Shown here one piece after another: positions 25,431-36,485 of a DNA stretch of 64,000 nucleotides; the first letter of the stretch is position 1; each line of letters opens with the position of its first letter. The stretch spans positions 153,528 to 217,527 of the forward strand of contig NZ_AZUY01000004.1 in the NCBI RefSeq assembly GCF_000513935.1. The letters run 5' to 3'. Both the position numbers and the translations under genes were made by a program. The notes below the pieces were generated by a model, which worked only from the letters and a program-made list of their open reading frames with translations, was not told the origin of the DNA and did not search any database. The stretch is from Mesorhizobium sp. WSM3626 (GTDB taxonomy: Bacteria; Pseudomonadota; Alphaproteobacteria; Rhizobiales; Rhizobiaceae).

Positions 25431-25806
25431 GACGGCTCCATTGCGAATCACGGCACTTTAAGCCGCGCCAATACCAAGTAAAGGACGAGACCGCGGCCGG
25501 ACTGTCCCGAAACTGGCAATACAGCGCTTTTCCCTGCCAAATTCGCCTGAATTACGACGCTTTGCGGGCGCCGCCAGCATGGGGCGGACAGACTGCCGAA
25601 CATACTCGATTCACTACCATGGCCATTGCCCTGGAAGAGCTATGTCAGCTTGCGCGCAAAAATGCCGCACGGTTTCGACCGCTCCTTTCTTGCGGAGGGA
25701 AAAAGAGTATGGTTTGAACCAGCTTGAGACTGTCGGGATTCCCGTCCCGGCATTGTTCGTTATTCTCGTTGGCATCGCCGCGAGGAACTGGGAGACGAAG
25801 AGGGCG
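25431..25806. other. 376-bp divergent gap upstream of ctaC
   Basis: This holds promoters for ialB (minus) and the oxidase operon (plus). The only notable item is a strong ribosome site GGAGGG (25694-25699), followed nine bases later by ATG-GTT-TGA (25709-25717), a two-codon minimal ORF. An open frame runs from 25579 into ctaC, but its leading part has no ribosome site and no recognisable homology. Confidence 0.5.
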
Positions 25807-26706
25807 ATGAGAAATTTCCTAGCTAGCGCCAGGTTTCTAGCAAGTGCCAAGTTTCTGAGTGCTTGTGCCGCTGTCACGATTTTTGCAGGCACATCCGCCC
25901 ATGCCGATCAGCCCGTGGAGTGGGAGACCACCTTCCAGGCGCCGGCGACCGACATGATGCGGCAGATCGAGTGGTTCGGAAACTACACGATGTGGTTCAT
26001 CGTTCCGATCACCATTCTGGTGCTGCTTCTCCTCGCCTACTGCATCGTGAGGTTCCGCGCGAGCGCCAACCCGGTTCCCTCCAACACCAGCCATAACACG
26101 CTGATCGAGGTGATCTGGACCGTCGGCCCAGTCGTCGTCCTGCTCTGTCTCGCCATTCCCTCGTTCCAGCTCTTGACCGCGCAGTACACTCCGCCGGAAG
26201 AGGCCAAGCTGACGGTCAAGGCGACCGGCAACCAGTGGAACTGGGATTACGAATACCAGACCGACAACACGCTCGCCTTCAACTCCGCGATCCTCCAGGA
26301 CGGTGACCGCGCCGCCGCCGGCAAGGAGGACCGCAAGGCCTATCCGCGCCTGCTCGCTGTCGACAATGAGCTGGTGGTGCCGGTCAACACGATGACCCGC
26401 GTGCTCGTCACCGCGACCGACGTGATCCACTCCTTCGCCATGCCGTCCTTCGGCATCAAGATCGACGCCGTTCCGGGCCGCACCAACGAGACCTGGTTCA
26501 AGGCGGAGAAGGAAGGCCTGTATTATGGTCAGTGCTCGCAGCTCTGCGGCAAGGACCACGCCTTCATGCCGATCGCCATCCGTGTCGTCTCGGATGCGCA
26601 GTTCAAGACCTGGCTGGCGGCAGCCAAGACCAATCTGCCGGGCGCCAACAAGACGCTCATGGCCGAGGTCGACGGCCAGAACAAGGTAGCGGCCGCCGGC
26701 AATTGA
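25807..26706 (+). CDS. ctaC: cytochrome c oxidase (aa3) subunit II
   Basis: 299 residues. A signal peptide (about 1-33, ending SAHA) precedes two transmembrane helices (about 58-80 and 98-120) and a periplasmic CuA domain. The CuA ligands are in CSQLCGKDHAFMPI (two Cys, His and Met), with the upstream His in DVIHSFAMP. Subunit II takes electrons from cytochrome c. I start at the ATG 25807 with GAAGAGGGCG upstream. It heads a cluster of oxidase structural and assembly genes. Confidence 0.95.
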   Translation: MRNFLASARFLASAKFLSACAAVTIFAGTSAHADQPVEWETTFQAPATDMMRQIEWFGNYTMWFIVPITILVLLLLAYCIVRFRASANPVPSNTSHNTLIEVIWTVGPVVVLLCLAIPSFQLLTAQYTPPEEAKLTVKATGNQWNWDYEYQTDNTLAFNSAILQDGDRAAAGKEDRKAYPRLLAVDNELVVPVNTMTRVLVTATDVIHSFAMPSFGIKIDAVPGRTNETWFKAEKEGLYYGQCSQLCGKDHAFMPIAIRVVSDAQFKTWLAAAKTNLPGANKTLMAEVDGQNKVAAAGN

Positions 26707-26729
26707 TGTCGCGGGTTAGCAAGATTTAG

Positions 26730-28397
<1,668 letters not shown>

Positions 28398-28415
28398 GGC
28401 GGCTCCCCTCGAATG

Positions 28416-28443
28416 CAAAACCGCCGGTCCGCCGGCGGTTTTG
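28416..28443 (+). terminator. intrinsic terminator/attenuator between ctaD and ctaB
   Basis: Arms AAAACCGCCGG (28417-28427) and CCGGCGGTTTT (28432-28442) form an 11-bp stem with a four-base loop, extended by a C-G pair at 28416/28443. The T-run is part of the second arm. It lies between ctaD and ctaB, inside the oxidase cluster, so it probably reduces read-through. Confidence 0.8.
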
Positions 28444-28471
28444 GCCAACGGAATAATGGACTTGAGTACGC

Positions 28472-29416
28472 ATGGCCCTAGTCGACAAAACCAGCATTGA
28501 CGAAGCGGGCTTCCGCATGTCGGAAGCGACGGCGGGCGATTTCTTCGCCCTCCTGAAGCCGCGCGTCATGTCGCTGGTGGTGTTCACCGCCTTTGTCGGG
28601 CTGGTCGCGGCACCGGTGACCATCAACCCGCTGCTGGCGGTGATAGCTATCCTGGCTATTGCGATTGGGGCCGGCGCCTCGGGTGCTCTCAACATGTGGT
28701 ACGACGCCGACATCGACGCGGTGATGACCAGGACCGCCAGCCGCCCAATCCCGTCCGGTCGTATCCAGCCGCACGAGGCGCTCAGCTTCGGCCTGGTCCT
28801 TTCGGTCCTGTCGGTGATGACGCTCGGCGTGCTGGTCAACTGGCTGGCCGCGACGCTGCTGGCCTTCACCATCTTCTTCTATGCCGTCGTATACACGATG
28901 TGGCTGAAACGCTCGACGCCGCAGAACATTGTCATCGGCGGTGCCGCGGGCGCCATCCCGCCGGTTATCGGCTGGGCCGCGGCGACCGGATCGGTCAGCC
29001 TCGAAAGCATCATCCTGTTCCTGATCATTTTCCTGTGGACGCCGCCGCATTTCTGGGCGCTCGCGCTGTTCAAGTCCGAGGACTATGGCCGCGCCGGCAT
29101 CCCGATGATGCCGAACGTTGCCGGCCATGCGCCGACCCGCCGTCAGATTTTCGCCTACGCACTGGTGCTGGCCCCGGTCGGCGTGCTGCCCTGGCTGCTC
29201 GGCTACACGACGCCATTCTATGGCGTGGCCGCTCTGCTGCTGGGCGTTGGTTTCGTCTGGTATGCCTGGAAAGTGCTTGGCATGGCCGACGACGACCGCG
29301 CCATGAAGCCGGCCAAGGCCCTGTTTGCCTATTCGCTGCTCTATCTCTTCGCCATCTTCGCCGCCTATCTGGCCGACTGTGTCGTCGAACGCGCGCTTGC
29401 CATGGGTGGGGCATGA
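28472..29416 (+). CDS. ctaB: protoheme IX farnesyltransferase (heme O synthase)
   Basis: 314 residues, polytopic UbiA-type prenyltransferase. The first Asp-rich motif is [17 protein letters not shown] near residues 75-90; the second region is [12 protein letters not shown] near 190. It attaches a farnesyl chain to protoheme IX to make heme O, the precursor of the heme A of this oxidase. An internal ATG ([15 protein letters not shown]) at residue 17 is an alternative start. The stop overlaps the coxF start by ATGA. Confidence 0.95.
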   Translation: MALVDKTSIDEAGFRMSEATAGDFFALLKPRVMSLVVFTAFVGLVAAPVTINPLLAVIAILAIAIGAGASGALNMWYDADIDAVMTRTASRPIPSGRIQPHEALSFGLVLSVLSVMTLGVLVNWLAATLLAFTIFFYAVVYTMWLKRSTPQNIVIGGAAGAIPPVIGWAAATGSVSLESIILFLIIFLWTPPHFWALALFKSEDYGRAGIPMMPNVAGHAPTRRQIFAYALVLAPVGVLPWLLGYTTPFYGVAALLLGVGFVWYAWKVLGMADDDRAMKPAKALFAYSLLYLFAIFAAYLADCVVERALAMGGA

Positions 29417-29580
29417 CTATGGTCGAGAAAGAACTCGAGATGGTCACCTTGACCGATCGCCAGAAGAAGGCCCAGCGCAGCCGTTCCATTGCGATAGGCG
29501 TAGCGCTGGCTCTGCTGGTCGTGATCTTCTACATCGCCACGATCGTGAAGTTCGGCCACAACTTGTCGGGCAAGATGTGA
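29413..29580 (+). CDS. small single-pass CoxF/CtaF-type protein of the oxidase cluster
   Basis: 55 residues, starting at ATG 29413 inside the ctaB stop. It has a basic N-terminal half ([13 protein letters not shown]) and one transmembrane helix ([19 protein letters not shown]). Small proteins of this kind sit between ctaB and ctaG in rhizobial oxidase operons and are annotated CoxF. Their role in assembly is not defined. The TGA stop overlaps the ctaG ATG by one base (TGATG). Confidence 0.85.
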   Translation: MTMVEKELEMVTLTDRQKKAQRSRSIAIGVALALLVVIFYIATIVKFGHNLSGKM

Positions 29581-30212
29581 TGAGCGTCGAGATGCCCAAA
29601 AAGACGGTAGGAAAGACCGGCAACCGCGTCGTCGCAGCCGTCTGCCTCGCCTTCTTCACCGGCATGATCGGCATGGCCTATGCCGCCGTGCCGCTCTACA
29701 AGATGTTCTGCCAGGCGACCGGTTACGGTGGTACCACGCAGCGTGTCGAGAGGCAGTATGCCGGCCGCGTGCTTGACCGCGAGGTCACCGTCCGCTTCGA
29801 CGCCAACATTGCCGGCGTGCCTTGGGAGTTCCAGCCGGTCCAGCGCTCGATGACTATGAAGATCGGGCAGACCGTGCAGGCGCATTATCAGGCGACCAAC
29901 AAATTCAATCGCCCCGTCACAGGCCGCGCTACCTTCAACGTGCAGCCGGAACTGGCCGGTCCGTACTTCAACAAGGTCGAATGCTTCTGCTTTACCGACA
30001 CGACGCTGAAGCCCGGCGAGACGCTGGACATGCCGGTCCTGTTCTATGTGGACCCCGACATCGTGAATGTGCCGGAACTGAAGGACATCAAGACGATCAC
30101 CCTGTCCTATACGATGTTCCCGGTCGAGAAGAACAAGCCGGTCGCCTCCTCGGAGCCGGCCAAGGGCAAAAGCAAGACAGTTTCAGATACCGAAGGAAAT
30201 CTCGGGGGTTGA
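29580..30212 (+). CDS. ctaG: cytochrome c oxidase assembly protein (Cox11)
   Basis: 210 residues. One N-terminal membrane helix (about 18-38) precedes a periplasmic beta domain with the copper-binding CFCF motif (VECFCFTDT). Cox11 delivers copper to the CuB site of subunit I. The C-terminus is hydrophilic with many Lys and Ser. The ATG overlaps the preceding stop, so the gene is translationally coupled to coxF; ctaE starts 1 bp after the stop. Confidence 0.95.
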   Translation: MSVEMPKKTVGKTGNRVVAAVCLAFFTGMIGMAYAAVPLYKMFCQATGYGGTTQRVERQYAGRVLDREVTVRFDANIAGVPWEFQPVQRSMTMKIGQTVQAHYQATNKFNRPVTGRATFNVQPELAGPYFNKVECFCFTDTTLKPGETLDMPVLFYVDPDIVNVPELKDIKTITLSYTMFPVEKNKPVASSEPAKGKSKTVSDTEGNLGG

Positions 30213-30213
30213 T

Positions 30214-31095
30214 ATGGCAGACGCGCACGCAAAACCACACCATGACTACCATCTCGTCGACCCTAGCCCGTGGCCTTTCGTGGGATCGGTCGGGGCGCTT
30301 GTCACCGCTTTTGGCGGTGTCTGCCTCATGGAATACCTGAAGGGCGGCTCCTTCCCGATCTTCGGCTTCAACATCGCCAATCCGTGGCTGTTCTTCATCG
30401 GCATCGTGATCGTCCTGTACACCATGTTCGCCTGGTGGTCTGACACGATCAAGGAAGCGCATGAGGGCCACCACACGCGCGTCGTGTCGCTCCACCTGCG
30501 CTACGGCATGATCATGTTCATCGCCTCGGAGGTGATGTTCTTCGTCGCCTGGTTCTGGGCCTATTTCGATGCCAGCCTTTTTGCCGGGGAGGTGCAGAAC
30601 TACGCGCGCCATACGTTTACCGGTGGTGTCTGGCCGCCTAAGGGCATGGAGGTTCTCGATCCCTTCCATCTGCCGCTTTACAACACCGTCATCCTGCTGC
30701 TGTCGGGCACCACGGTCACCTGGGCGCATCACTCGCTCCTCCATGGCGACCGCAAGGGGCTGGTCAACGGCCTGGTGCTGACCGTCGGCCTCGGCATGCT
30801 GTTCACCATGGTGCAGGCGTACGAGTACATGCACGCGCCGTTCGGCTTCAAGGATTCCATCTATGGCGCCACCTTTTTCATGGCGACCGGCTTCCATGGC
30901 TTCCATGTCATCATCGGCACCATCTTCCTGCTGGTCTGCCTGATCCGCGCGATGAAGGGCGACTTCACCCCCAAGCAGCATTTCGGCTTCGAGGCGGCCG
31001 CCTGGTACTGGCACTTCGTCGACGTGGTCTGGCTGTTCCTGTTTGCCTCGATCTACGTCTGGGGATCGGTCGGCGCGGTGATCGAAGGTCACTGA
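30214..31095 (+). CDS. ctaE: cytochrome c oxidase (aa3) subunit III
   Basis: 293 residues with seven transmembrane helices, normal for subunit III, which stabilises the proton-uptake side of subunit I. Conserved segments include [17 protein letters not shown] near 110 and [11 protein letters not shown] near 228. The N-terminus is rich in His ([12 protein letters not shown]). An intrinsic terminator follows 25 bp after the stop, which marks the end of the main oxidase transcript. Confidence 0.96.
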   Translation: MADAHAKPHHDYHLVDPSPWPFVGSVGALVTAFGGVCLMEYLKGGSFPIFGFNIANPWLFFIGIVIVLYTMFAWWSDTIKEAHEGHHTRVVSLHLRYGMIMFIASEVMFFVAWFWAYFDASLFAGEVQNYARHTFTGGVWPPKGMEVLDPFHLPLYNTVILLLSGTTVTWAHHSLLHGDRKGLVNGLVLTVGLGMLFTMVQAYEYMHAPFGFKDSIYGATFFMATGFHGFHVIIGTIFLLVCLIRAMKGDFTPKQHFGFEAAAWYWHFVDVVWLFLFASIYVWGSVGAVIEGH

Positions 31096-31119
31096 TCCCG
31101 CCTTTGGGATTCGATTAGG

Positions 31120-31157
31120 GAAGGCGGCCGCGGCGACGTGGCCGCCTTCTTCTTTTC
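31120..31157 (+). terminator. intrinsic terminator after ctaE
   Basis: GAAGGCGGCC (31120-31129) pairs perfectly with GGCCGCCTTC (31140-31149), with a 10-base loop, and is followed by a T-rich tail (TTCTTTTC). This is a good Rho-independent terminator. The next open frame begins only about 7-20 bp later. Confidence 0.85.
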
Positions 31158-31177
31158 GGCGCAATGATCGTCGATCG

Positions 31178-31552
31178 ATGGAAGATGCGGCTGATCTCGG
31201 TAATTTTCGCGTTTCGCTTGGTGGGGATCCCTTCGGCCACAAGCACCAGGAGGGCGATCAGCGCACGCCCGAGGGGCGTTATATCCTCGACTGGCGCAAT
31301 CCCAACAGCATCGCGCACAAGTCGATCCATGCCTCTTATCCCGATGCCAAGGATCTGGCGGCCGCGAAGGCACGCAATGTCGATCCCGGCGGCATGATCA
31401 TGATCCACGGCCAGCCGAACGGCTTCGGCTGGTGGGGCTGGCTGCTTCAATTGGTCGACTGGACCGATGGCTGCATTGGGGTTACGGACTCCGACATGGA
31501 CGAAATCTGGGCAATGGTGGCCGATGGGACACCGATCGATATCGGGCAATGA
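31178..31552 (+). pseudogene. L,D-transpeptidase (YkuD/YafK-like), N-terminally truncated or frameshifted
   Basis: The 124-residue frame holds most of a YkuD catalytic domain: FRVSLGGDPFGHKHQEGDQ, then TPEGRYILDWRNPNS, IMIHGQPNG and the catalytic Cys in WTDGCIGVTD. These enzymes form 3-3 peptidoglycan links or attach proteins to the wall. The first strands and any signal peptide are missing. There is no ribosome site, and the ctaE terminator lies immediately upstream. A second frame from ATG 31164 starts with residues that could be the missing N-terminus, which suggests a frameshift or deletion near 31178-31200. Confidence 0.6.
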
Positions 31553-31570
31553 CCATGAATGAAGACAACC

Positions 31571-31957
31571 ATGAGTGAAGATAGGGCGATCTGGCCTCCG
31601 ATCGATCCGATCTCGGCCGGCCTGCACGGCCGTTGCCCGCGTTGCGGCGAGGGGCGGCTGTTTTCCGGCTTTCTCACCGTCGGCAAGCGCTGCGTCAATT
31701 GCGGCCTCGACTATTCCTACGCCGATGCCGGCGACGGGCCGGCGGTCTTCGTCATCCTGATCATCGGCTTCATCATCGTCGGCCTGGCGCTCTGGGTCGA
31801 GGTGACGCTGAGTCCGCCGCTCTGGCTGCATCTGCTGATATGGATACCGCTGGCCCTGGTGCTGTGCCTGACGGCGCTCCGGTTGATCAAGGGCGTGCTG
31901 CTCACCCTTCAATACCGCAACAAAGCGGCCGAGGGCCGGCTGGACCGCGGCGAATGA
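31571..31957 (+). CDS. DUF983 family membrane protein
   Basis: 128 residues from the ATG at 31571. The N-terminus has two CxxC pairs (RCPRCGEGRLF and KRCVNCGLDY), a likely metal or zinc-ribbon site, followed by two transmembrane helices (about 58-80 and 85-108). DUF983 genes are often next to cytochrome oxidase genes in alphaproteobacteria, including here, but their function is unknown. The stop overlaps the SURF1 start (ATGA). Confidence 0.9.
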   Translation: MSEDRAIWPPIDPISAGLHGRCPRCGEGRLFSGFLTVGKRCVNCGLDYSYADAGDGPAVFVILIIGFIIVGLALWVEVTLSPPLWLHLLIWIPLALVLCLTALRLIKGVLLTLQYRNKAAEGRLDRGE

Positions 31958-32709
31958 GCGAGGCTTCCGTCAAGTCCGGCGGCCGTTCGCGGCCGAGTTC
32001 GGCACTGTTGTTCGCCCTTGGCCTTGTGCTGTTCTTGGTCCTGCTGGCGCTCGGCACATGGCAGGTCCAGCGCCTGCACTGGAAGGAAGGCCTGCTGCAG
32101 ACGATCGACCAGCGCACGCATTCGGCGCCGCTGCCGCTGGCCGAGGTCGAGAAGGAATTCGCCTCGACCGGCGACGTCGACTACACGTCGGTCACTGTCA
32201 CCGGCACTTTCCTGCATTCCGGCGAACGACATTTCTACGCGACCTGGGAAGGGGATGCCGGCTTCAACGTCTACACGCCGCTGGCCCTCGACGATGGCCG
32301 TTTCGTCCTGATCAACCGTGGCTTTGTGCCCTACGACCTGAAGGACGCCGCCAAGCGCGCCAAGGGACAGGTGGCGGGCAAGGTCACGGTCACCGGGCTC
32401 GCCCGCAATCCGCTGCCGGCAAAACCCTCCATGATGCTTCCCGACAATGACGTGGCCAAGAACATCTTCTACTGGAAGGACCGCGACGTCATGGCCGCGA
32501 GCGCCGGCCTGCCGGCCGGCTTCACGCTGGTGCCGATCTTCATCGATGCCGACAAGACGCCAAATCCAGGCGGCCTGCCGGTCGGGGGCGTCACCATCAT
32601 CGATCTGCCGAACAGCCATCTGCAATATGCTGTCACCTGGTACGGGCTTGCCGCGGCGCTTGCCGCCGTACTCATCCTACGGCTTCGCCGGCCGGCGAAA
32701 GAGGACTGA
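31954..32709 (+). CDS. SURF1 family oxidase assembly protein
   Basis: 251 residues. SURF1 proteins have two transmembrane helices at the ends, here about 20-40 and 222-242, and a periplasmic loop. Family landmarks are LGTWQVQRLHWKEGLL, FLHSGERHFYA, FVLINRGFVPYDLKD and the C-terminal HLQYAVTWYGLA. SURF1 helps heme A insertion in aa3 oxidases. Its position after DUF983 ties it to the oxidase cluster. Confidence 0.94.
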   Translation: MSEASVKSGGRSRPSSALLFALGLVLFLVLLALGTWQVQRLHWKEGLLQTIDQRTHSAPLPLAEVEKEFASTGDVDYTSVTVTGTFLHSGERHFYATWEGDAGFNVYTPLALDDGRFVLINRGFVPYDLKDAAKRAKGQVAGKVTVTGLARNPLPAKPSMMLPDNDVAKNIFYWKDRDVMAASAGLPAGFTLVPIFIDADKTPNPGGLPVGGVTIIDLPNSHLQYAVTWYGLAAALAAVLILRLRRPAKED

Positions 32710-32723
32710 ATACGAGCGATACC

Positions 32724-32752
32724 CTTGACAGGGCAGGGGTGGGCACCTCATT
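32724..32752 (+). promoter_or_regulatory. probable sigma-70 promoter for ispH
   Basis: CTTGAC at 32724-32729 and CTCATT at 32747-32752 are 17 bp apart. They match the rhizobial housekeeping pattern (CTTGAC-N17-CTATAT) at six and four of six positions. The expected transcription start is near 32758, about 20 bases before the ispH ATG. Confidence 0.5.
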
Positions 32753-32779
32753 TCGGCGCTGACGAACCGGCAGGATTTA

Positions 32780-33790
32780 ATGCTTCACACAATCGCCAAG
32801 CCTCCTCTGACGATCCGGCTCTGCCAGCCGCGCGGTTTTTGCGCGGGCGTCGACCGTGCCATCCAGATTGTCGTGCTGGCACTGAAGAAATATGGCGCGC
32901 CGGTCTATGTCCGCCACGAGATCGTGCACAACCGCTATGTCGTCGAGGGGCTGCAAAGCCTCGGCGCCGTCTTCATCGAGGAACTTTCCGAAATTCCGGC
33001 CGAACACCGGCAGTCGCCGGTCGTCTTTTCGGCGCACGGCGTGCCCAAGTCAGTGCCGGCGGACGCGCAGGCGCGCAACCTGTTCTATCTCGACGCAACC
33101 TGTCCACTGGTCTCCAAGGTCCACAAACAGGCGATGCGCCACCAGCGGCTTGGCCGTCACGTTCTGCTGATCGGCCATGCCGGGCACCCCGAGGTGATCG
33201 GCACCATGGGGCAGTTGCCGGAAGGCGCGGTAACGCTGATCGAGACCGAAGCCGATGCCGCCCGGCTTGTGCCGGCCGATCCCAAGGCACTCGGTTTCGT
33301 CACCCAGACCACGCTCTCGGTCGAGGATACCGCCGGCATCATCCGCGCGCTACAGGAGCGCTTTCCGGACTTGCAGGCGCCGGCGGCGGAATCGATCTGC
33401 TACGCCACCACCAACCGCCAGGAGGCGGTCAAGGACACCGCCCCGGGCGCTGACCTCTATCTGATCGTCGGCGCTCCCAATTCCTCGAATTCGCGCCGCC
33501 TCGTCGAAGTTGCGGAACGCGCCGGCGCCGCCATGTCGCTTCTCGTGCAGCGCGCCGCTGAAATTCCGTGGAATGAGATAGGCGGCATTTCGACGCTCGG
33601 CCTGTCGGCCGGGGCATCGGCCCCCGAGATCATCGTCGACGAGATCATCGACGCGTTCCGCCAGCGTTTCGATGTGACCATCGACCTAGCCGTCACGGCC
33701 ACCGAAACAGAGGATTTTCCGGTCATGCGGGTATTGCGCGATGTCGAACTGACGCCGGCCGACATGGCCTTCGTCAACGGAGCCGCGTGA
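32780..33790 (+). CDS. ispH: 4-hydroxy-3-methylbut-2-enyl diphosphate reductase
   Basis: 336 residues. The three cluster cysteines are in [10 protein letters not shown] (Cys21), [11 protein letters not shown] and [11 protein letters not shown]. IspH reduces HMBPP to IPP and DMAPP in the last step of the MEP pathway, which begins with Dxs encoded 16 kb upstream. The N-terminus adds about six residues before the core. It is followed at 6 bp by thrB and then rnhA, an order seen widely in the Rhizobiales. Confidence 0.96.
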   Translation: MLHTIAKPPLTIRLCQPRGFCAGVDRAIQIVVLALKKYGAPVYVRHEIVHNRYVVEGLQSLGAVFIEELSEIPAEHRQSPVVFSAHGVPKSVPADAQARNLFYLDATCPLVSKVHKQAMRHQRLGRHVLLIGHAGHPEVIGTMGQLPEGAVTLIETEADAARLVPADPKALGFVTQTTLSVEDTAGIIRALQERFPDLQAPAAESICYATTNRQEAVKDTAPGADLYLIVGAPNSSNSRRLVEVAERAGAAMSLLVQRAAEIPWNEIGGISTLGLSAGASAPEIIVDEIIDAFRQRFDVTIDLAVTATETEDFPVMRVLRDVELTPADMAFVNGAA

Positions 33791-33796
33791 ACGACC

Positions 33797-34759
33797 ATGG
33801 CGGTCTATACAGACGTTGCGGAGGGCGAACTCGGCGCTTTCCTGAGGCACTACCCGGTCGGCGATCTCCTGTCCTACAAGGGCATCGCCGAGGGCACCGA
33901 GAATTCGAACTTCCTGCTGCACACCTCCAGCGGCTCCTACATCCTGACGCTCTATGAAAAGCGGGTCGAGAAGAAGGATCTGCCTTTCTTCCTCGGATTG
34001 ATGGGCCACCTCGCAAACAAGGGGGTGTCCTGCCCGCTGCCGGTGACCGCGCATGACGGCAGCGTCATCGGCACGTTGGCCGGCCGGCCGGCGGTCATCA
34101 TCACCTTCCTCGAAGGGCTTTCGCTGCGGCGACCGGCCGCGACGCATTGCGCCGAGGTTGGCAAGGCGCTCGCCGCGCTGCATCTGGCCGGCGCCGATTT
34201 TTCCATGAGGCGCCCGAACGCGCTCGCTCTCGATGGCTGGCGCAAGCTTTGGGATGCGTCTCGCGAGCGCGCCGACGAGGTCGAGCCAGGCCTTGCGGCC
34301 GAGGTCGATGCCGACTTCGCCGATTTCGGGCAGAACTGGCCCAAGGGCCTTCCCGAGGGCATCATCCATGCCGATCTTTTCCCGGACAATGTCTTTTTCC
34401 TGGGCGAGAAGCTATCGGGGCTGATCGATTTCTACTTCGCCTGTGACGATCTCTACGCCTACGATGTCGCCACCTGCCTCAATGCCTGGTGCTTCGAGAA
34501 GGATTTTTCCTTCAATCTCACCAAGGGCAAGGCATTGCTTGCCGGTTATCAGAGCGTGCGCCCCCTGAGCGCGGAGGAGAAGGCGGCGCTGCCGATGCTG
34601 GCGCGCGGCTCGGCGCTGCGCTTCATGCTGACCCGGCTTTACGATTGGCTGACCGTCCCCGATGGCGGGCTGGTAATGAAACGCGACCCGACCGAATACA
34701 TCAGAAGGATGCGGTTCCATCGGGCGATCAGATCTCCTTCGGAATATGGATTGGCATGA
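33797..34759 (+). CDS. thrB: homoserine kinase (APH-fold type)
   Basis: 320 residues, matching the aminoglycoside-phosphotransferase-fold ThrB of alphaproteobacteria and pseudomonads, not the GHMP type of E. coli. The catalytic Brenner motif is [14 protein letters not shown] near residue 193, followed by [17 protein letters not shown]. It phosphorylates homoserine to give the substrate of threonine synthase; thrC is in this window at 43.6 kb. The stop overlaps the rnhA start by ATGA. Confidence 0.94.
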   Translation: MAVYTDVAEGELGAFLRHYPVGDLLSYKGIAEGTENSNFLLHTSSGSYILTLYEKRVEKKDLPFFLGLMGHLANKGVSCPLPVTAHDGSVIGTLAGRPAVIITFLEGLSLRRPAATHCAEVGKALAALHLAGADFSMRRPNALALDGWRKLWDASRERADEVEPGLAAEVDADFADFGQNWPKGLPEGIIHADLFPDNVFFLGEKLSGLIDFYFACDDLYAYDVATCLNAWCFEKDFSFNLTKGKALLAGYQSVRPLSAEEKAALPMLARGSALRFMLTRLYDWLTVPDGGLVMKRDPTEYIRRMRFHRAIRSPSEYGLA

Positions 34760-35289
34760 GCAAGCAGGTTGAAATCTTTACCGATGGCGCCTGTTCAGGC
34801 AATCCCGGCCCCGGCGGCTGGGGCGCCATCCTGCGCTTCAACGGCACCACCAAGGAGCTTTTCGGCGGCGAGGCCGAGACCACCAACAACCGCATGGAAT
34901 TGCTGGCGGCCATTTCAGCGCTGAACGCGTTGAAGGAGCCTTGCACGGTCGAGCTTCATACCGACAGCAAATACGTCATGGACGGCATTTCCAAATGGAT
35001 CCATGGCTGGAAGAGGAATGGCTGGAAGACCGCAGACAAGAAGCCGGTCAAGAACGGCGAGCTCTGGCAGGCGCTGGACGAGGCCAACCGGCGCCACAAG
35101 GTCACCTGGAACTGGGTGAAGGGCCATGCCGGCCATACTGAGAACGAGCGTGCGGACGAACTGGCAAGGGAAGGCATGGCGCCGTTCAAGAAGGGACCTT
35201 TCAGGCCGGCGGTGTCGGCACCGAAGCCCGATATCCAGGCAAAGCAGCCGCTGGTCACGAAAGCACGGCGTTCGACCCAGAGCTATTGA
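34756..35289 (+). CDS. rnhA: ribonuclease HI
   Basis: 177 residues from an ATG that overlaps the thrB stop. The four catalytic acidic residues are visible: Asp10 ([11 protein letters not shown]), Glu in [10 protein letters not shown], Asp in HTDSKYV and Asp in NERADELA. It removes RNA from RNA-DNA hybrids. There is a C-terminal extension of about 25 residues rich in Lys and Pro beyond the E. coli enzyme. Confidence 0.95.
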   Translation: MSKQVEIFTDGACSGNPGPGGWGAILRFNGTTKELFGGEAETTNNRMELLAAISALNALKEPCTVELHTDSKYVMDGISKWIHGWKRNGWKTADKKPVKNGELWQALDEANRRHKVTWNWVKGHAGHTENERADELAREGMAPFKKGPFRPAVSAPKPDIQAKQPLVTKARRSTQSY

Positions 35290-35330
35290 GCTTCTGTTCG
35301 CGGCGGCTGACCGGCCGGAGAGTTTCTGTC

Positions 35331-35915
35331 ATGCCAATCGCCTACTACATCACCCATCCTCAGGTTCAGATCGACGCCACCATTCCGGTACCGGATTGGG
35401 ACCTGTCCGACATTGGCCGGGCCAAGGCGCACGCAATGCTGAACCAGCCGTGGATCGCATCGATCGGACATGTGGTGTCGTCGGGCGAACGCAAGGCCAT
35501 CGAAACCGCCGAAGTGCTCGGGCGGCATCTAAATCTTGCCGTAGAGGTGAGGCCGCGGATGCATGAGAACGACCGGTCGGCGACGGGTTTCCTGCCGCCT
35601 CCGGAGTTCGAGGCGGTCGCCGATCAGTTCTTCGCCAATCCGCACGAAAGCATCCGTGGCTGGGAGCGGGCCATCGACGCGCAGCAGCGCATCGTGAGCG
35701 AGGTCGAGGCCGTACTCGATGCCGGCGGCGCCGGCAACATTGCTGTTGTGGGCCATGGAGGCGTGGGAACACTCCTGCTGCTGTCGCTGAGTGGCAGGCA
35801 GATCTGCCGCGAAGCGGATCAGCCGGCGGGCGGCGGCAATTATTTTGCTTACAATATCGGTGCGCGCCACGTTATCCATGGATGGCAGCCGATCGACAGG
35901 CTGGAACAGCCCTGA
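35331..35915 (+). CDS. histidine phosphatase-like protein with altered RHG motif
   Basis: 194 residues from the ATG at 35331. The overall pattern is a branch 1 histidine phosphatase: DWDLSDIGRAKAHAM, VVSSGERKAIETAEVL, and a second His in VVGHGGVGTLLLL. The usual N-terminal RHG triplet is instead THP (YYITHPQV), so the conserved Arg and Gly are missing while the nucleophilic His remains. Activity may be changed or lost. It is the second such gene in the window, after the one at 4.1 kb. Confidence 0.8.
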   Translation: MPIAYYITHPQVQIDATIPVPDWDLSDIGRAKAHAMLNQPWIASIGHVVSSGERKAIETAEVLGRHLNLAVEVRPRMHENDRSATGFLPPPEFEAVADQFFANPHESIRGWERAIDAQQRIVSEVEAVLDAGGAGNIAVVGHGGVGTLLLLSLSGRQICREADQPAGGGNYFAYNIGARHVIHGWQPIDRLEQP

Positions 35916-35917
35916 TT

Positions 35918-36394
35918 TTAGCGGATCAGCAGCGCCGTAACCCAAAGCCCAAGCGCGAACACCGTGTGCGAGACCAGATTGAGGGCGCGGATCTGCATCG
36001 GGTTCGGCCGCTTTGAAGCCGCCCAGCCGGCGCCCATGCCTGGCGCCAGCAGGAACCACCCGGCGCCGACGGTGACGATGCCGAGGATGAAGGCCGGCGG
36101 GAAGGTCGGGGAGGCCAGCCAGCCTGCGCCCGCCAGCACCACCAGGATGATGCCGTAGACGATGCCGACGAAGTAATGGAAAGCCCAGCCCAGCGCCTTC
36201 TCATGGGCGTAGGGCGCCGCATCACCGATATCGTCATGAAACACCTTGTCGCCGAGGTGCCAGACCCAGCGCCCGACCGGCCGCCAGTTCGGCCGTGGCT
36301 GGCCAAACGCCTTGTGCAGGAAGAAGGCCCAGATATCCATCAGGACGGTAGCGCCGACGCCGATCGCGATAGCGCGCCAGAAGATATCAAACAT
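35918..36394 (-). CDS. DUF2938 family membrane protein
   Basis: 158 residues from the ATG at 36394. About four transmembrane helices, with the DUF2938 pattern: LMDIWAFFLHKAFGQPRPNW near 18, then HEKALGWAFHYFVGIVYGII. Function is unknown. The 3' end is convergent with the histidine phosphatase-like gene, separated by two bases. It is preceded on its strand by a GC hairpin and the peroxiredoxin gene. Confidence 0.88.
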   Translation of the reverse strand: MFDIFWRAIAIGVGATVLMDIWAFFLHKAFGQPRPNWRPVGRWVWHLGDKVFHDDIGDAAPYAHEKALGWAFHYFVGIVYGIILVVLAGAGWLASPTFPPAFILGIVTVGAGWFLLAPGMGAGWAASKRPNPMQIRALNLVSHTVFALGLWVTALLIR

Positions 36395-36441
36395 CGCTGA
36401 TCCCCCGAAAATCGGCAGTTCTGGAGCGCAGCCGCATGTCG

Positions 36442-36468
36442 GGCGAGGCCAGCCGTTGCGGCCTCGCC
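36442..36468 (-). terminator. GC-rich hairpin downstream of the peroxiredoxin gene
   Basis: GGCGAGGCC (36442-36450) and GGCCTCGCC (36460-36468) pair perfectly with a nine-base loop. It begins 17 bp after the peroxiredoxin stop. There is no T-run, so termination may need Rho or be partial. Confidence 0.5.
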
Positions 36469-36485
36469 TGACCGGCCGTCGAAGC

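Noticed and set aside
25579..25806. 76-residue N-terminal extension of ctaC
   Set aside because: It has no ribosome site and would place non-conserved sequence before a normal signal peptide starting at 25807.
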